From: an uncultured Collinsella sp.
Lineage (GTDB): Bacteria; Actinomycetota; Coriobacteriia; Coriobacteriales; Coriobacteriaceae
Direction of reading: 5' to 3'
Length of the DNA stretch: 64,000 bases
Assembly (NCBI GenBank): GCA_900539735.1
Contig: UQDE01000003.1
Span: 24,324-88,323 of the forward strand
Part shown: piece after piece, positions 49,977 to 59,803 of the stretch
How positions within the stretch are numbered: position 1 is the stretch's first letter
How the letters are laid out: the number at the start of each line of letters is the position of its first letter
Made by a program: the position numbers and the translations under genes
Notes under the pieces: generated by a model
The model's database searches: none
What the model was told of the DNA's origin: nothing
Seen by the model: the letters and a program-made list of their open reading frames with translations, nothing else

Positions 49977-51443
49977 TTACTCGCCCTCCGAGGTCTCGGC
50001 ATCGTCCTCGGCATCCGCCGCATCGACAACCTCGACGCCTTCATCCGCAGCATCGGCCATGTCAATGGCCTCAACGGCAACGTCCTCGTCAGCATCCTCG
50101 AGCTCCTCGTACTCCGAGAAGTCCTCGGCACCCTCAAAGTCAAAGGCGCGCTGGCAAATGCGGACCTCGTCGCCCGCACGACAACCGGCCTTCTCGAGCG
50201 CGTCGTCAACGCCCATGCGAGCAAACTTATGCTGCAGGTAGATGACGGCTTCCTCATTTTCCCAGTCGGTCTGGATGACCATGCGCTCGATCGCGCGACC
50301 GACCACGCGGAAGGCATGAGCCTCTTCCTGGACAATGCGGAAACGCTTCTCACGCTGCAGGCGGCGACGCTCCCACTCATCGTCGCGCAGGTCGACCGGC
50401 TCATCGGAGACGGCCAACTCGGCGCGGAGCTTAGCCACCTGCTCGCCCACGGCAAGCATCAGCGTATTGAGGCCGGCGCCCGTCACGGCAGACACGGCAA
50501 AGAACATATGTCCATCGTCGAGCGCTGCGCGCTTGAGGTCGGCAATCTTGTCGACCGTGCCCGGCGCGTCGCACTTGTTGGCAACGACGATCTGCGGACG
50601 CTCCGAAAGCTCGGCGCCATACTGCTCGAGCTCGCGGTTGATGATGCGATAGTCCTCAACCGGATCGCGATCCTCAAAACCGCCCGTCATGTCGACGACA
50701 TGCATGATCAGGGCCGTACGCTCAATGTGGCGCAAGAACTGGTGACCCAGGCCCTTGCCCTCGCTCGCGCCCTCGATAAGACCGGGGACGTCGGCAACGA
50801 CGTAAGAATACTCACCGGCACGCACCATGCCGAGGTTCGGCACGAGCGTGGTAAACGGATAGTCGGCGATCTTGGGACGGGCGGCACTCATGCGCGCGAT
50901 GAGCGAAGACTTACCCACCGAGGGAAAGCCCACGAGCGCGGCATCAGCCATAAGCTTCATCTCGAGCTCAATCCAGTGCTCCTCGGCCGGTTCGCCCAGC
51001 TGAGCGAACGCGGGCGCGCGGCGCACCGACGTCACAAAGTGCGTGTTGCCCAGGCCACCGGCACCGCCGGGCGCCACGACAACGCGCTCGCCATCGTGCA
51101 CCAGGTCGGCAATCTCGAACATCGGGGTCTGCGTCTCGGGGTCGAGCTCGCGCACCACGGTGCCCATGGGAACCTTCAGGATCAGGTCCTCGCCGCTCTT
51201 ACCGTTACGACGGGCACCCTGCCCATGCGTGCCGCGCTCGGCACGGAAGTGATGCTTAAAGCGGTAATCGATCAGCGAAGACAGCTGAGCATCGGCCTGG
51301 ATGACGACATTGCCGCCACGACCGCCGTCGCCGCCATCGGGGCCACCCTTGGGGACAAATGCCTCGCGCCTAAACGACATGCATCCGGCACCGCCGTCGC
51401 CGCCGCAAACGTTAATGCGGCTGATATCGGTGAACTGTGACAA
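49977..51443 (-). CDS. obgE: Obg family GTPase CgtA/ObgE
   Basis: Essential GTPase acting in 50S assembly and stress response. The 488 residues have the glycine-rich Obg fold (CGGDGGAGCMSFRREAFVPK), the G domain with G1 GFPSVGKSSLIA, G3 DVPGLIEGA and G4 NKCD, an OCT domain (about 350-430) and a long acidic C-terminal tail. The start is TTG at 51443, eight bases after GGAGG. It follows rplU-rpmA as usual. Confidence 0.96.
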   Translation of the reverse strand: MSQFTDISRINVCGGDGGAGCMSFRREAFVPKGGPDGGDGGRGGNVVIQADAQLSSLIDYRFKHHFRAERGTHGQGARRNGKSGEDLILKVPMGTVVRELDPETQTPMFEIADLVHDGERVVVAPGGAGGLGNTHFVTSVRRAPAFAQLGEPAEEHWIELEMKLMADAALVGFPSVGKSSLIARMSAARPKIADYPFTTLVPNLGMVRAGEYSYVVADVPGLIEGASEGKGLGHQFLRHIERTALIMHVVDMTGGFEDRDPVEDYRIINRELEQYGAELSERPQIVVANKCDAPGTVDKIADLKRAALDDGHMFFAVSAVTGAGLNTLMLAVGEQVAKLRAELAVSDEPVDLRDDEWERRRLQREKRFRIVQEEAHAFRVVGRAIERMVIQTDWENEEAVIYLQHKFARMGVDDALEKAGCRAGDEVRICQRAFDFEGAEDFSEYEELEDADEDVAVEAIDMADAADEGVEVVDAADAEDDAETSEGE

Positions 51444-51459
51444 CAGAATCGCCTCCTAC

Positions 51460-51503
51460 AAAAAAGAGGGAGACCCTTGAATCCTAAAACTCAAGTGCCT
51501 CCC
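51460..51503 (-). terminator. Partial terminator between rpmA and obgE
   Basis: GGGAGG and TTGA pair with TCAA and TCTCCC (with internal mismatches), then TCTTTTTT on the minus strand. It could reduce readthrough from the ribosomal genes into obgE. Confidence 0.55.
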
Positions 51504-51528
51504 ACATATGTGCTCTATGAAGGGTGAA

Positions 51529-51786
51529 TTACGCGTTCGCGAGCGGGCGTACGCTGACCCTGTGCTTGATACCCTTGTGGAACTCAACGGTACCGTCGAC
51601 CAGCGCGAACAGCGTGTCGTCCTTGCCACGGCCAACGTTCTCACCCGGGTGGATGTGCGTGCCGTGCTGACGGACGAGAATCGTGCCCGTGGTTACCGTC
51701 TGGCCGGCATAGCGCTTCGTGCCAAGGCGCTGACCGCGGGAGTCACGGCCATTACGGGAGGAACCGAGTCCTTTTTTGTGTGCCAT
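51529..51786 (-). CDS. rpmA: 50S ribosomal protein L27
   Basis: Large-subunit protein of 85 residues starting MAHKKGLGSSRNGRDSRGQR, with the glycine-rich GTILVRQHGTHIHPG block. The N-terminus begins directly at the mature-like sequence, without the cleavable extension found in Firmicutes. It is 33 bases downstream of rplU. Confidence 0.97.
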   Translation of the reverse strand: MAHKKGLGSSRNGRDSRGQRLGTKRYAGQTVTTGTILVRQHGTHIHPGENVGRGKDDTLFALVDGTVEFHKGIKHRVSVRPLANA

Positions 51787-51819
51787 TGTGTATACCTACT
51801 CTTTCGTTACGAGTGTAAT

Positions 51820-52194
51820 CTACTCGGCGACGGGAGCCTCGGCAACAGCCTCAGCCTCTGCCTTGACAGCCTTCTTGGCGCGGGAGGTAGCCTGAACCTT
51901 CACGATCTTCAGCTTGGTCAGCTGCTGACGGTGACCCTTCAGACGACGATAGCGCTTGCGCTTGTGGAACTTGAAGACCAGCTGCTTCTCGCCCTTGAAC
52001 TGCTCAACGATCTGAGCGGTAACCTTGGCCTTGGCCAGCTTGTCGGGATCGGTGACGATCTTCTTACCATCGTTGAGGAAGATAACCGGCAGGGTGACCT
52101 TGTCGCCCTCATTGCCCTCGATCTTCTCGACGGTGATGACATCGTCGGTGGCGACCTTGTACTGCTTGCCGCCCGTGTTAACGATTGCGTACAT
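51820..52194 (-). CDS. rplU: 50S ribosomal protein L21
   Basis: Large-subunit protein of 124 residues starting MYAIVNTGGKQYKV, with KVTAQIVEQFKGEK and FKHKRKR-type basic segment KFHKRKRYRRLKGHRQ. It carries an Ala/Glu-rich C-terminal tail of about 20 residues. ATG at 52194 has AAGGG nine bases upstream. First gene of rplU-rpmA-obgE, behind its own promoter. Confidence 0.96.
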   Translation of the reverse strand: MYAIVNTGGKQYKVATDDVITVEKIEGNEGDKVTLPVIFLNDGKKIVTDPDKLAKAKVTAQIVEQFKGEKQLVFKFHKRKRYRRLKGHRQQLTKLKIVKVQATSRAKKAVKAEAEAVAEAPVAE

Positions 52195-52236
52195 GTTTAC
52201 TTGCCCTTCATGCATCAGTTAGTGCAACAGCCGAAT

Positions 52237-52265
52237 ATAGTAGCAGGCGAAAATACCCCCGTCAA
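52237..52265 (-). promoter_or_regulatory. Promoter of rplU-rpmA
   Basis: TTGACG (52260-52265), a 17-base spacer and TACTAT (52237-52242) on the minus strand, with TGC before the -10. The -35 overlaps the end of the upstream DUF2344 gene. Confidence 0.75.
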
Positions 52266-53074
52266 CGAGTATGTGGAGCAAATCCACAAGTTCGCACAGG
52301 TATGGGGCTGACGAGTCGGCCCTCGTCGTCCTCGCATGCTTGATTCTGACGCTCGACATCGTAGGAGCAGATGGTCACGAGGTCTTGCATACCGGTGGAA
52401 ACAATAGGTGCATCCACGCCCGGGGTCAAGCCCTGCAACAAAACATCAGCAGCGGAAAGCAAAATTTCCGGACGCATGGAGCCTTCGTTGTCGGCATGGG
52501 TGTCGAGCATGAGCACCAAATGGTCCGGGCGCTCCCCCGCCGTGAGCTCATAGTCCACGAGCGTGTGATCCAAATCCAAGCGCTTGCTCTTTTTTCCGCG
52601 CGCGTAGTCGATGCCATGGTCCGCGCGCAGCGTGTCGATCGCACGACGTACCTCATCGGCGCTTACGGGCGCCTCGGGATCCAAGTGCAGGTCGATGCGA
52701 TACGACAGGCACGTGAGCTGCGCCGTCAACGCCGGCGTGCGCACGTCGATGTACGCCGCCTCGATGGGCGCCAGATCGGCCGGAGACGCCGCAGCCAGGC
52801 GCCCAAACGCCTCGTTGAGCGCCACGAACTCGGTCATAAACAGGTCATACCACTCGCAGGTCGACGACGTACCAACCGGTAGCGCCGAAGAGAAGCCCAC
52901 GCGCATGTGCGGAGAGAAGCCCTGCGTGACGGCATAGGGCAGCCCCGCGCGGCGCACGATGCGCTCAATGGTATGGATCAGTTCCAGATGGCCCAGGTAC
53001 TTGAGACGGTCGCGCTTGCCATAGCGAACGCGCAGCCTAAAGAGCGTGGGATTGTCAGTCAGGCGCTCACTCAT
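52262..53074 (-). CDS. TIGR03936/DUF2344 family protein
   Basis: A 270-residue protein of the radical-SAM-linked DUF2344 family, starting LFRLRVRYGKRDRLKYLGHLELIHTI-like and containing QGFSPHMRVGFSSALPVG. Exact function is unknown; in actinobacteria and clostridia it almost always accompanies the large radical SAM protein next to it and is often close to RNase G and rplU. Its ATG overlaps the end of that radical SAM gene by four bases (ATGA). Confidence 0.9.
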   Translation of the reverse strand: MSERLTDNPTLFRLRVRYGKRDRLKYLGHLELIHTIERIVRRAGLPYAVTQGFSPHMRVGFSSALPVGTSSTCEWYDLFMTEFVALNEAFGRLAAASPADLAPIEAAYIDVRTPALTAQLTCLSYRIDLHLDPEAPVSADEVRRAIDTLRADHGIDYARGKKSKRLDLDHTLVDYELTAGERPDHLVLMLDTHADNEGSMRPEILLSAADVLLQGLTPGVDAPIVSTGMQDLVTICSYDVERQNQACEDDEGRLVSPIPVRTCGFAPHTR

Positions 53075-54948
53075 GCGCGATCACCCATCAATACATTCTT
53101 GGCGTGGAGCGTGGGACAAATTCCGCAGCCGGTGCACGACGTGCGGGTGCAGTCGGGAGTCGTGACGCCCTCGAGCGAGCGGCGATACTCGCGCTCGAGG
53201 AAACCGCGCGTGCAACCGGGGCTCACGTGCTCCCAGGGCAGACGCCAGTTCAGCTCGTAAGGCAGGTGCACGAGCTCATTGAGGTCGATGCCGTTTTTGG
53301 CAGCAGCCTCCTTCCAGTTATCGAGCGAGAAATGCTCTACCCAGGCGTCAAAGCGAGACCCCGAGCGCCAAGCATCGATGATGACGGGCGTCATGTCACG
53401 ACCGGCGCGGGAGAGCGCGGCCTCGATGAGCGAGGTCTCGGCATCGTGGTAATGCACGCGGACGGCACGGTTGCGAACGCTCGTGATAAGCAGCTTCTGG
53501 CGACGCTTGACGTCGTCGTAGTCGAGCTGCGGGCACCACTGGAACGGCGTGGCAGCCTTGGGGATAAAGACCGAAACCGAGATGGACACCGAGATCGAGC
53601 CGCGACGAGCCTTGGGCACCACGGAACGACCGAGCTCCAGCACGTGATCGGCCAGATTGGCGATGGCCACGATATCCTCGTCGCGCTCGCCGGGAAGGCC
53701 CATCATAAAGTAGAGCTTCATGCGGTTCCAGCCGGCCTCGAAGGCTGCCTTGGCCGCACGGTCCAGGTCCTCCTCGGTCACGTTTTTGTTAATGATGTCG
53801 CGCATGCGCTGGCTGCCGGCCTCGGGCGCGAACGTCAGGCCGCCCTTCTTTTCGCCGGCGACCGATTCGGCCATATCCACGCCAAACGAATCCAGGCGCT
53901 GCGACGGAATAGACACGCGAATACCCGTATCCTCCAGGCGACGGTTGAGCCTGCCGAGCACGTCGCGAATGCAGGAGTGGTCGGTCGTGGAGAGCGAGGT
54001 CAGCGACACCTCGTCATAGCCAGTCTTTTCCAGACCCTGAATCACCGACGAGACGATCTGATCGGCCGAGCGCTCGCGCACCGGGCGATACGTCATGCCG
54101 GCCTGGCAAAAACGGCAGCCGCGGGCGCAGCCGCGCAGGATCTCGATAGACAGGCGGTCGTGGACCAGCTGCGCATAGGGCACGCACGACTGCGACAGCG
54201 GATTCGTGGCGCCGAAATCCTCGACGACGCGCTTGTAGACCACAGCCGGCGCATCCTTACCCTCACGCGGCACGGTGTAGCCATGCGGCGAGCAGGGCTC
54301 GTCGTGAAGAACCTCATAGAGCGACGGCACGTAGTTGCCGGCAATGGATGCGAGCTGCTCAACAATCTGAGCGCGCGGGACTCCTTCGTCACGCAGGCGG
54401 CGATGCAGCTGGCAGGTCTCGAGCAGCGATTCCTCGCCCTCGCCGATGAGGATGGCATCGAAGAAGGCCGCGTACGGCTCGGGGTTGTACACCGAGGGGC
54501 CGCCGGCGATGATGATGGGGTCGTCTTCGCCTCGGTCGGCCGCTAACAGCGGAATGCCAGCGAGATCGAGAGCCTCGAGGAAATTCGTCACCGCCATCTC
54601 GTGCGGCACATGCAGGCCGACGATATCAAACGAAGCGACCGGCGCTGCACCTTCGAGCGACAGCAGCGGAATACCCGCCTCGCGCATGGCGTCACCCATA
54701 TCGGGCCACGGCACATAGCCACGCTCGCAGGAGATGCCCTCGGCCTGGTTAAGGATGTTGTAGAGGATGGCGATGCCCTGGTTGGGCAGACCAACCTCGT
54801 ACACATCCGGGTAGATCAGGCAGCAACGGTAGTCGGCATCGGCCTTGGAAAGCGTGCCCCACTCGTGATCGATATAGCGACTCGGCTTCTCGACCTTGGC
54901 GAGCAACGGCTCAATTAAATGAAAACAGTCTTGGTATGCAACGCGCAA
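53071..54948 (-). CDS. TIGR03960 family B12-binding-like radical SAM protein
   Basis: A 625-residue protein with an N-terminal cobalamin-binding-like region (about 1-220) and a radical SAM core whose motif is in EILRGCARGCRFCQAGMTYRP. The block ERSADQIVSSVIQGLEKTGYDE follows. Four cysteines near the C-terminus (CTRTSCTGCGIC) suggest a further metal site. The family is conserved beside DUF2344; its substrate is not established. Start is TTG at 54948. Confidence 0.9.
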   Translation of the reverse strand: MRVAYQDCFHLIEPLLAKVEKPSRYIDHEWGTLSKADADYRCCLIYPDVYEVGLPNQGIAILYNILNQAEGISCERGYVPWPDMGDAMREAGIPLLSLEGAAPVASFDIVGLHVPHEMAVTNFLEALDLAGIPLLAADRGEDDPIIIAGGPSVYNPEPYAAFFDAILIGEGEESLLETCQLHRRLRDEGVPRAQIVEQLASIAGNYVPSLYEVLHDEPCSPHGYTVPREGKDAPAVVYKRVVEDFGATNPLSQSCVPYAQLVHDRLSIEILRGCARGCRFCQAGMTYRPVRERSADQIVSSVIQGLEKTGYDEVSLTSLSTTDHSCIRDVLGRLNRRLEDTGIRVSIPSQRLDSFGVDMAESVAGEKKGGLTFAPEAGSQRMRDIINKNVTEEDLDRAAKAAFEAGWNRMKLYFMMGLPGERDEDIVAIANLADHVLELGRSVVPKARRGSISVSISVSVFIPKAATPFQWCPQLDYDDVKRRQKLLITSVRNRAVRVHYHDAETSLIEAALSRAGRDMTPVIIDAWRSGSRFDAWVEHFSLDNWKEAAAKNGIDLNELVHLPYELNWRLPWEHVSPGCTRGFLEREYRRSLEGVTTPDCTRTSCTGCGICPTLHAKNVLMGDRA

Positions 54949-54958
54949 CGGAAAACCC

Positions 54959-55888
54959 CTAAGCAGCGAGATCTGATGCGTCCTGATAGGACGCCATAGG
55001 ACGGGTAGCGCCCGCGACCGTGGTCACCAGATCGCGAACGCGGGAGAACGTGGCAGTGACCACCTCGTTGGCACGGCTGTAGTCGACATCGCGCTCGTAG
55101 AGCGAAACGAGCGCACGGCCCATGCCGTAGGTGCCCGCGGCAGCAGTGAGCGCCTTGACGACAAACCCAATATGCGGCGTCTGCTTGACGAGTGCGCGGG
55201 TGACCGCGCGGATCACAAGACCGCCGGCAAGCACGCCCGCGACCTCGTAGCCGCGCTCAGGCTTAATGCCGCGTCCAAAGACGGCAGCGAGCTCAAAGAG
55301 CATGCCCACCTGCGCCAGCGCCATAACGGGATAATCGGCGCCCGGCAAAAACACCAGTGCACCGGTCGCCATATTGGTAAGCGCGCACGAGGTGATGATA
55401 CGATTGGCTGCCGCGATGCGCATAAAGGCAAAGTTCGCCGCAAAAGCCGTTTCCTTGTCGGTGCGATCGAGAATCCAGCGGGCAAGCGTCTCGAGCAGAT
55501 ACGTCTTATCGGTTGCCGCCACCACGCCGAGCATGGGCGTGGACTCCTCGATAAACGGCACCTCCACAGCAGACTCGGCAAGCACGCACACGGGCGCGCC
55601 GGCGATCACGAGCTCCTGCACGGCACTCTCCAAGCGGTCGGAACCACACGAGAGCACCAGCACCACATCGGTATCGGTCTTTGGAGCAATTCGCTCCTCC
55701 CCCAGACGCTCGACGCGCACAATGCCCGAGGTCGTCTGCGGCACAAAGGCGTCTCGCACCGTCTCGGCCAGAAAGCGCGAGGCGGACGAATCCAGATAAA
55801 CCGAGACGCGCACCGGCGTATCGGAATCCTTCTTAACGGACGCGCCCATCTTAAAAGCGCGGGTCAGCTTATCTACGGGAATTTTCAT
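54959..55888 (-). CDS. DUF697-like membrane protein, function unknown
   Basis: A 309-residue protein. The first 110 residues form an alpha/beta domain (PVRVSVYLDSSASRFLAE, VVLVLSCGSDRLES) of a nucleotide-binding-like type without a clear P-loop. The second half holds hydrophobic segments around TSCALTNMATGALVFLPG and AGVLAGGLVIRAVTRAL, in the layout of the DUF697 family that accompanies small GTPases. GGAGGGG precedes the ATG. It is downstream of rodA and upstream of the radical SAM pair. Confidence 0.55.
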   Translation of the reverse strand: MKIPVDKLTRAFKMGASVKKDSDTPVRVSVYLDSSASRFLAETVRDAFVPQTTSGIVRVERLGEERIAPKTDTDVVLVLSCGSDRLESAVQELVIAGAPVCVLAESAVEVPFIEESTPMLGVVAATDKTYLLETLARWILDRTDKETAFAANFAFMRIAAANRIITSCALTNMATGALVFLPGADYPVMALAQVGMLFELAAVFGRGIKPERGYEVAGVLAGGLVIRAVTRALVKQTPHIGFVVKALTAAAGTYGMGRALVSLYERDVDYSRANEVVTATFSRVRDLVTTVAGATRPMASYQDASDLAA

Positions 55889-55906
55889 AGCAAACCCCTC
55901 CAGCGG

Positions 55907-57133
55907 TTACGCGGCGCCCGAACGATGCCGCCATATGGATTGTACGATACCCACCGTCAGCAGCTGAATCATCATCGAAGACGAACCGAAGCTAATAAAC
56001 GGTAGTGGAATACCGGTAATCGGCATCATGCCGATGCACATGCCGATGTTTTCGAAGGTCTGGAACGCCCACATGCCAACGATGCCCACACACGAAAGAC
56101 GCAAAAACAGCGACTCACACTTAAAGGCAACGCGAATCGTCGAAAAGATCAGCAGCACGTAGAGGCACAGGAGCAAAAAGGAACCGCAAAAACCAAAGGT
56201 CTCGGACAGGAAGGCGAAGACGAAGTCGGTGTGGAACTCAGGCAGAAAGCCGCCGGCCGACTGCGTCGCATGCCCCAGGCCCTTACCAAAGAAACCGCCC
56301 GAGCCGACCGCGATCAACGACTGCTGCAGATTGTACGCATCGTCCGAATCGGCATTATCGGGGTCGATAAAGACCGTCAGACGGTTCATCTGATACTGCT
56401 TGATGAGCACATCGTGGCCGAGCAACGAATCAAAGACCGAATCGAGCGCCAGGACGAGGGCCACCAGGCCCACAAGCAGGGCCAGGGTCGACAGCACCCA
56501 TTCGCGACGTGCACCGCTCATACAGATGACGATGGCGCCCGAAACCAGCACGACAAGGCCCGAGCCCAGGTCGCCCATGGCAACGACGGCCAAAAACGGA
56601 ATGGACAGCATGCCGCAGAGCTTGACGTAGTCGCGAACGGTATCGATGCGACCGTTATACTGCGAGCCAAGCGTGGCGATAAAGAAGATGGTGATAAGCT
56701 TGGCAAGCTCAACGGGCTGGAATGTCAAGCCGATACCGGGAATCTTGATCCAGCCCGTCATGCCCAGACCGCCCGTATAGGACAGACCCGGAATCTTGGG
56801 CGAGAAGATCACGATCAGGTCGATGACGAGCAACGCCGTCGAGAAATTGGAAATACCGCGCAGGTCGGTACGCCAGACCAGCACCGCCAGCACCGCCCCG
56901 ATGCCAATTCCCAGCAGATGACGTGAGAACGAGGCATCAGTCTTAAACTGCGAAGCCGACCAGATAATGATGGCACCGTAGGCGACGAGCGCCACTGTAG
57001 CCACGAGCACACCGATATGCACCTTTTGACGAAACGTGCCGCGCGAGGCCGAAAGTTGCTTGTTGACGCGGTCCAGGCTGCTGCGAGAGCCGGTCTTGGT
57101 TGAACGGAACAGATCCGCCGGAGAAAAATCCAT
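55907..57133 (-). CDS. rodA: Peptidoglycan glycosyltransferase RodA (SEDS)
   Basis: Polymerises glycan strands for side-wall elongation with PBP2. The 408 residues have a 50-residue cytoplasmic N-terminus, about ten TM segments, and SEDS landmarks: WIKIPGIGLTFQPVELAKL, QQSLIAVGSGGFFGKGLG, FAFLSETFG and PITGIPLPFISFGSSSM near the C-terminus. GAGG precedes the ATG. It follows mrdA by nine bases in the elongasome operon. Confidence 0.95.
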   Translation of the reverse strand: MDFSPADLFRSTKTGSRSSLDRVNKQLSASRGTFRQKVHIGVLVATVALVAYGAIIIWSASQFKTDASFSRHLLGIGIGAVLAVLVWRTDLRGISNFSTALLVIDLIVIFSPKIPGLSYTGGLGMTGWIKIPGIGLTFQPVELAKLITIFFIATLGSQYNGRIDTVRDYVKLCGMLSIPFLAVVAMGDLGSGLVVLVSGAIVICMSGARREWVLSTLALLVGLVALVLALDSVFDSLLGHDVLIKQYQMNRLTVFIDPDNADSDDAYNLQQSLIAVGSGGFFGKGLGHATQSAGGFLPEFHTDFVFAFLSETFGFCGSFLLLCLYVLLIFSTIRVAFKCESLFLRLSCVGIVGMWAFQTFENIGMCIGMMPITGIPLPFISFGSSSMMIQLLTVGIVQSIWRHRSGAA

Positions 57134-57142
57134 CGCAACCTC

Positions 57143-59212
57143 CTATCGAACCGAAGAATCGCCCGAGGCCGAAGAGGTATCGGGCTCGTCATAAATCACG
57201 CCGAGCACGTCGCGCACGACATGCATCGCGGTATCTGAGCCACCGCCGCCCTGCTCCAGGACAGTAGCGATGACATACTTGGGATCATCGGCCGGTGCAT
57301 AGGCGCAGAACCACGCGTATTCGTCCTCGCCGCTTTTCTCGCCCGTGCCCGACTTGCCGTACACCTGCGGCGTCAGGGTGCCAAAGTGAGCCGCCAGGGA
57401 CGTCGATGCCGTGTAAATCACGTCGTGCATGCCGTTGCGAACAAGAGCCAAATCCGAATCGCTGTTGATCTTGGCCTCCAGGCGCTTCTTCTTGCCTTTG
57501 CCGTTGTACTTATAGGCATCGCCGTCGCCATCGCGCGACACGGCAGACAAAAACACGTGAGGCACGTACTGCTTACCGCCGTTGGCGAGGCCCATGTAGG
57601 CGCATGCCATCTGCAGAGGCGTCACCAAAATGTCGCCCTGGCCGATGGCAATGTTGGTCATATCGCCGGCATTCCACTTGCGGTCCTCGGCAGAGGCGTC
57701 GGTGAAGTACGACTCTTTCCACTCGGCATCGGGAATACGACCCGCGCCCTCACTCGGCAGATCGATGCCGCAGGTCTTGCCTAGACCCCAGCGACGAAAG
57801 ACCTCCTGCAGGCCCTCAGAATGTTTCTCGTCATAAAAGAACGCCTTGCCCATGTCGTAGAAGACGGGGTCGCACGAGTTGGCGATACCCGACTGCAGCG
57901 TCATGGTGCCGTGGCCGGAATGCAGCCAGCAGTACTTGCCCCACGACTTGCCCAGACCCGTCCAATAGCCCGTGCAGTTGGTCGTCTGCCCCGACGTGTA
58001 GGTTCCAAACTCAAGACCGGCCAGTGCCGAGAGCGGCTTGATGGTCGAAGCCGACATGTACTGTCCGCTAATGGCGCGGTTGAGCAGCGGGTGCGAACCT
58101 TTGTCATCATTGAGCTCGGTCCACACATCATTTGAGACGCCGCCGATAAAGACGGACGGATCGAACTTGGGCTCGCTCGCCATGCCCAGAATCTCGCCAT
58201 TGTTGGGATCGAGACACACCACAGCGCCGTTGCCGGCATTGCTGTAGCCAGTGGTCTTGGCAAGCTCGATAGCGCTCGCCAGTGCCGTCTCGCAGGCCTG
58301 TTGGATCTTAAGGTCGAGCGTGAGCTTAATGTCGGAGCCGGCCTTCGCGGGCACGGCGCCGGCCTGACCGGTCACATTGCCCGAGGCATCGACCTTGACG
58401 GTCTGCTCGCCACGAATACCCTGTAGCAGGTTTTCGTAGTAGCTCTCAACGCCCGCCTGGCCCACGATATCGCCCGACTGGTACGTAATCTTGCCAGCAG
58501 AAGCATCATCATCGCCAGAGGTTTTCTTATTCTGGGCCTCGAGCTGCTCGGAGGTAATGGTGCCGGTATAGCCCAAGATATGGCATGCCGTCTCGCCATA
58601 TGGATACTGGCGCTCGGTACGCTCGGCAATCTTGACGCCCGGGAACTCGCCGGCATGCTCCTGAATATAGGCAACCGTGGAGCGACGGACGTCCGTCGCG
58701 ATGGTATGCAGGCTCTGAGCGCCCTCTGTATTGTCCTGAATATTGCGAAGGACCGCCACGTAAGGCATTCCAAGCACGTTGGCAAGATGGCGAACCAGAA
58801 CCTCATCCTCCGCAAGGTCGCGGTAGGCCACGACAGCAAGTGAGGGACGGTTCTGGACAAGCGCCACGCCATTGCGGTCGAGGATGCGACCGCGCACAGC
58901 GGGTGTGGTAACGGTGCGCGTCTGATTGCTATTAGCCTGCTTTTCGTAATAGTCCGACGAGACCATCTGCATGCCCCACAGCTTGACGGCAAGCGCCGCA
59001 AACATCGCGCCCACACCCGTGGTGAGGATGGAGAAGCGGCCCTTAAAGGCGGTCGCCGCGGTATTGCCCTCGCCCTCGGTGGCGCGCGGGGCCGTTCCAT
59101 GCTGCGTATCGTAGGTAAAACGAGAATCGCCGCGACGCATGATGACCAGTGCGACCACGATGGCCACAACCAGCACGATACCGGCGATAATAACCGTCAT
59201 CTGGGAAGACAT
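57143..59212 (-). CDS. mrdA: Penicillin-binding protein 2 (class B transpeptidase)
   Basis: Crosslinks peptidoglycan for elongation. The 689 residues have two N-terminal hydrophobic segments (about 7-25 and 55-80), a dimerisation domain with RGRILDRNG, and the transpeptidase domain with STIK (SASTIKPLSAL), SCD (IANSCDPVF) and KSGT (YGKSGTGEKSG). Partner of RodA, encoded directly downstream. Confidence 0.95.
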   Translation of the reverse strand: MSSQMTVIIAGIVLVVAIVVALVIMRRGDSRFTYDTQHGTAPRATEGEGNTAATAFKGRFSILTTGVGAMFAALAVKLWGMQMVSSDYYEKQANSNQTRTVTTPAVRGRILDRNGVALVQNRPSLAVVAYRDLAEDEVLVRHLANVLGMPYVAVLRNIQDNTEGAQSLHTIATDVRRSTVAYIQEHAGEFPGVKIAERTERQYPYGETACHILGYTGTITSEQLEAQNKKTSGDDDASAGKITYQSGDIVGQAGVESYYENLLQGIRGEQTVKVDASGNVTGQAGAVPAKAGSDIKLTLDLKIQQACETALASAIELAKTTGYSNAGNGAVVCLDPNNGEILGMASEPKFDPSVFIGGVSNDVWTELNDDKGSHPLLNRAISGQYMSASTIKPLSALAGLEFGTYTSGQTTNCTGYWTGLGKSWGKYCWLHSGHGTMTLQSGIANSCDPVFYDMGKAFFYDEKHSEGLQEVFRRWGLGKTCGIDLPSEGAGRIPDAEWKESYFTDASAEDRKWNAGDMTNIAIGQGDILVTPLQMACAYMGLANGGKQYVPHVFLSAVSRDGDGDAYKYNGKGKKKRLEAKINSDSDLALVRNGMHDVIYTASTSLAAHFGTLTPQVYGKSGTGEKSGEDEYAWFCAYAPADDPKYVIATVLEQGGGGSDTAMHVVRDVLGVIYDEPDTSSASGDSSVR

Positions 59213-59225
59213 CTACGAGCCTCCC

Positions 59226-59798
59226 CTATTTGAGCTTACGGGTCTTGGGCTTAAAGCGCATGCCCGTCTGGCGTCCGCCACGTGCGGAGAATCCATAACC
59301 GGACTGCGGCACGACGCCGGACATCAAAAACGGAATGGCAACCAGACCCGTCAGGATCGAAGACGGCAGTGCATGGCCGAAGATCGCCACGACAAAGCTC
59401 GTCTCCAAACCCATAAACAGCAAGATGATGCTGTAGATCACATTAATGACGAACGCGAAGGCGCCCACCGTGATGCCGCGCGCACTCGGGGTACCGCCCG
59501 TCTGACCGGCAGCGCTATGCACCAGGGCAAAAGAACCCACGGTCAGCAGGAGCGACATAACGCCCACCGGCACGGCAGCGGAAAGGTCATAGAACAAGCC
59601 GCTGCAAAAACCGCACACGACGGCACGGGTCGGGTCGCCCGAGAACACGCTTAGGCACACCAGGATAATCATAAAGTTGACGCGACCGCCCGCAATGGAG
59701 ATCTGCGGTGCCAGGCCTGCCTGCAACAGCACGCACACGATGGCGGCGATTACAAACGTGCGGGAGCTCATCCCCTGCTCATGTAGATCCATGGACAT
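59226..59798 (-). CDS. mreD: Rod shape-determining protein MreD
   Basis: A 190-residue integral membrane protein with about five TM segments, with the MreD-like FSGDPTRAVVCGFCSGLFYDL. MreD sequences diverge strongly, so the call rests on topology and on its position between mreC and PBP2. The C-terminus is basic (RFKPKTRKLK). Confidence 0.85.
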   Translation of the reverse strand: MSMDLHEQGMSSRTFVIAAIVCVLLQAGLAPQISIAGGRVNFMIILVCLSVFSGDPTRAVVCGFCSGLFYDLSAAVPVGVMSLLLTVGSFALVHSAAGQTGGTPSARGITVGAFAFVINVIYSIILLFMGLETSFVVAIFGHALPSSILTGLVAIPFLMSGVVPQSGYGFSARGGRQTGMRFKPKTRKLK

Positions 59799-59803
59799 GC
59801 CCC

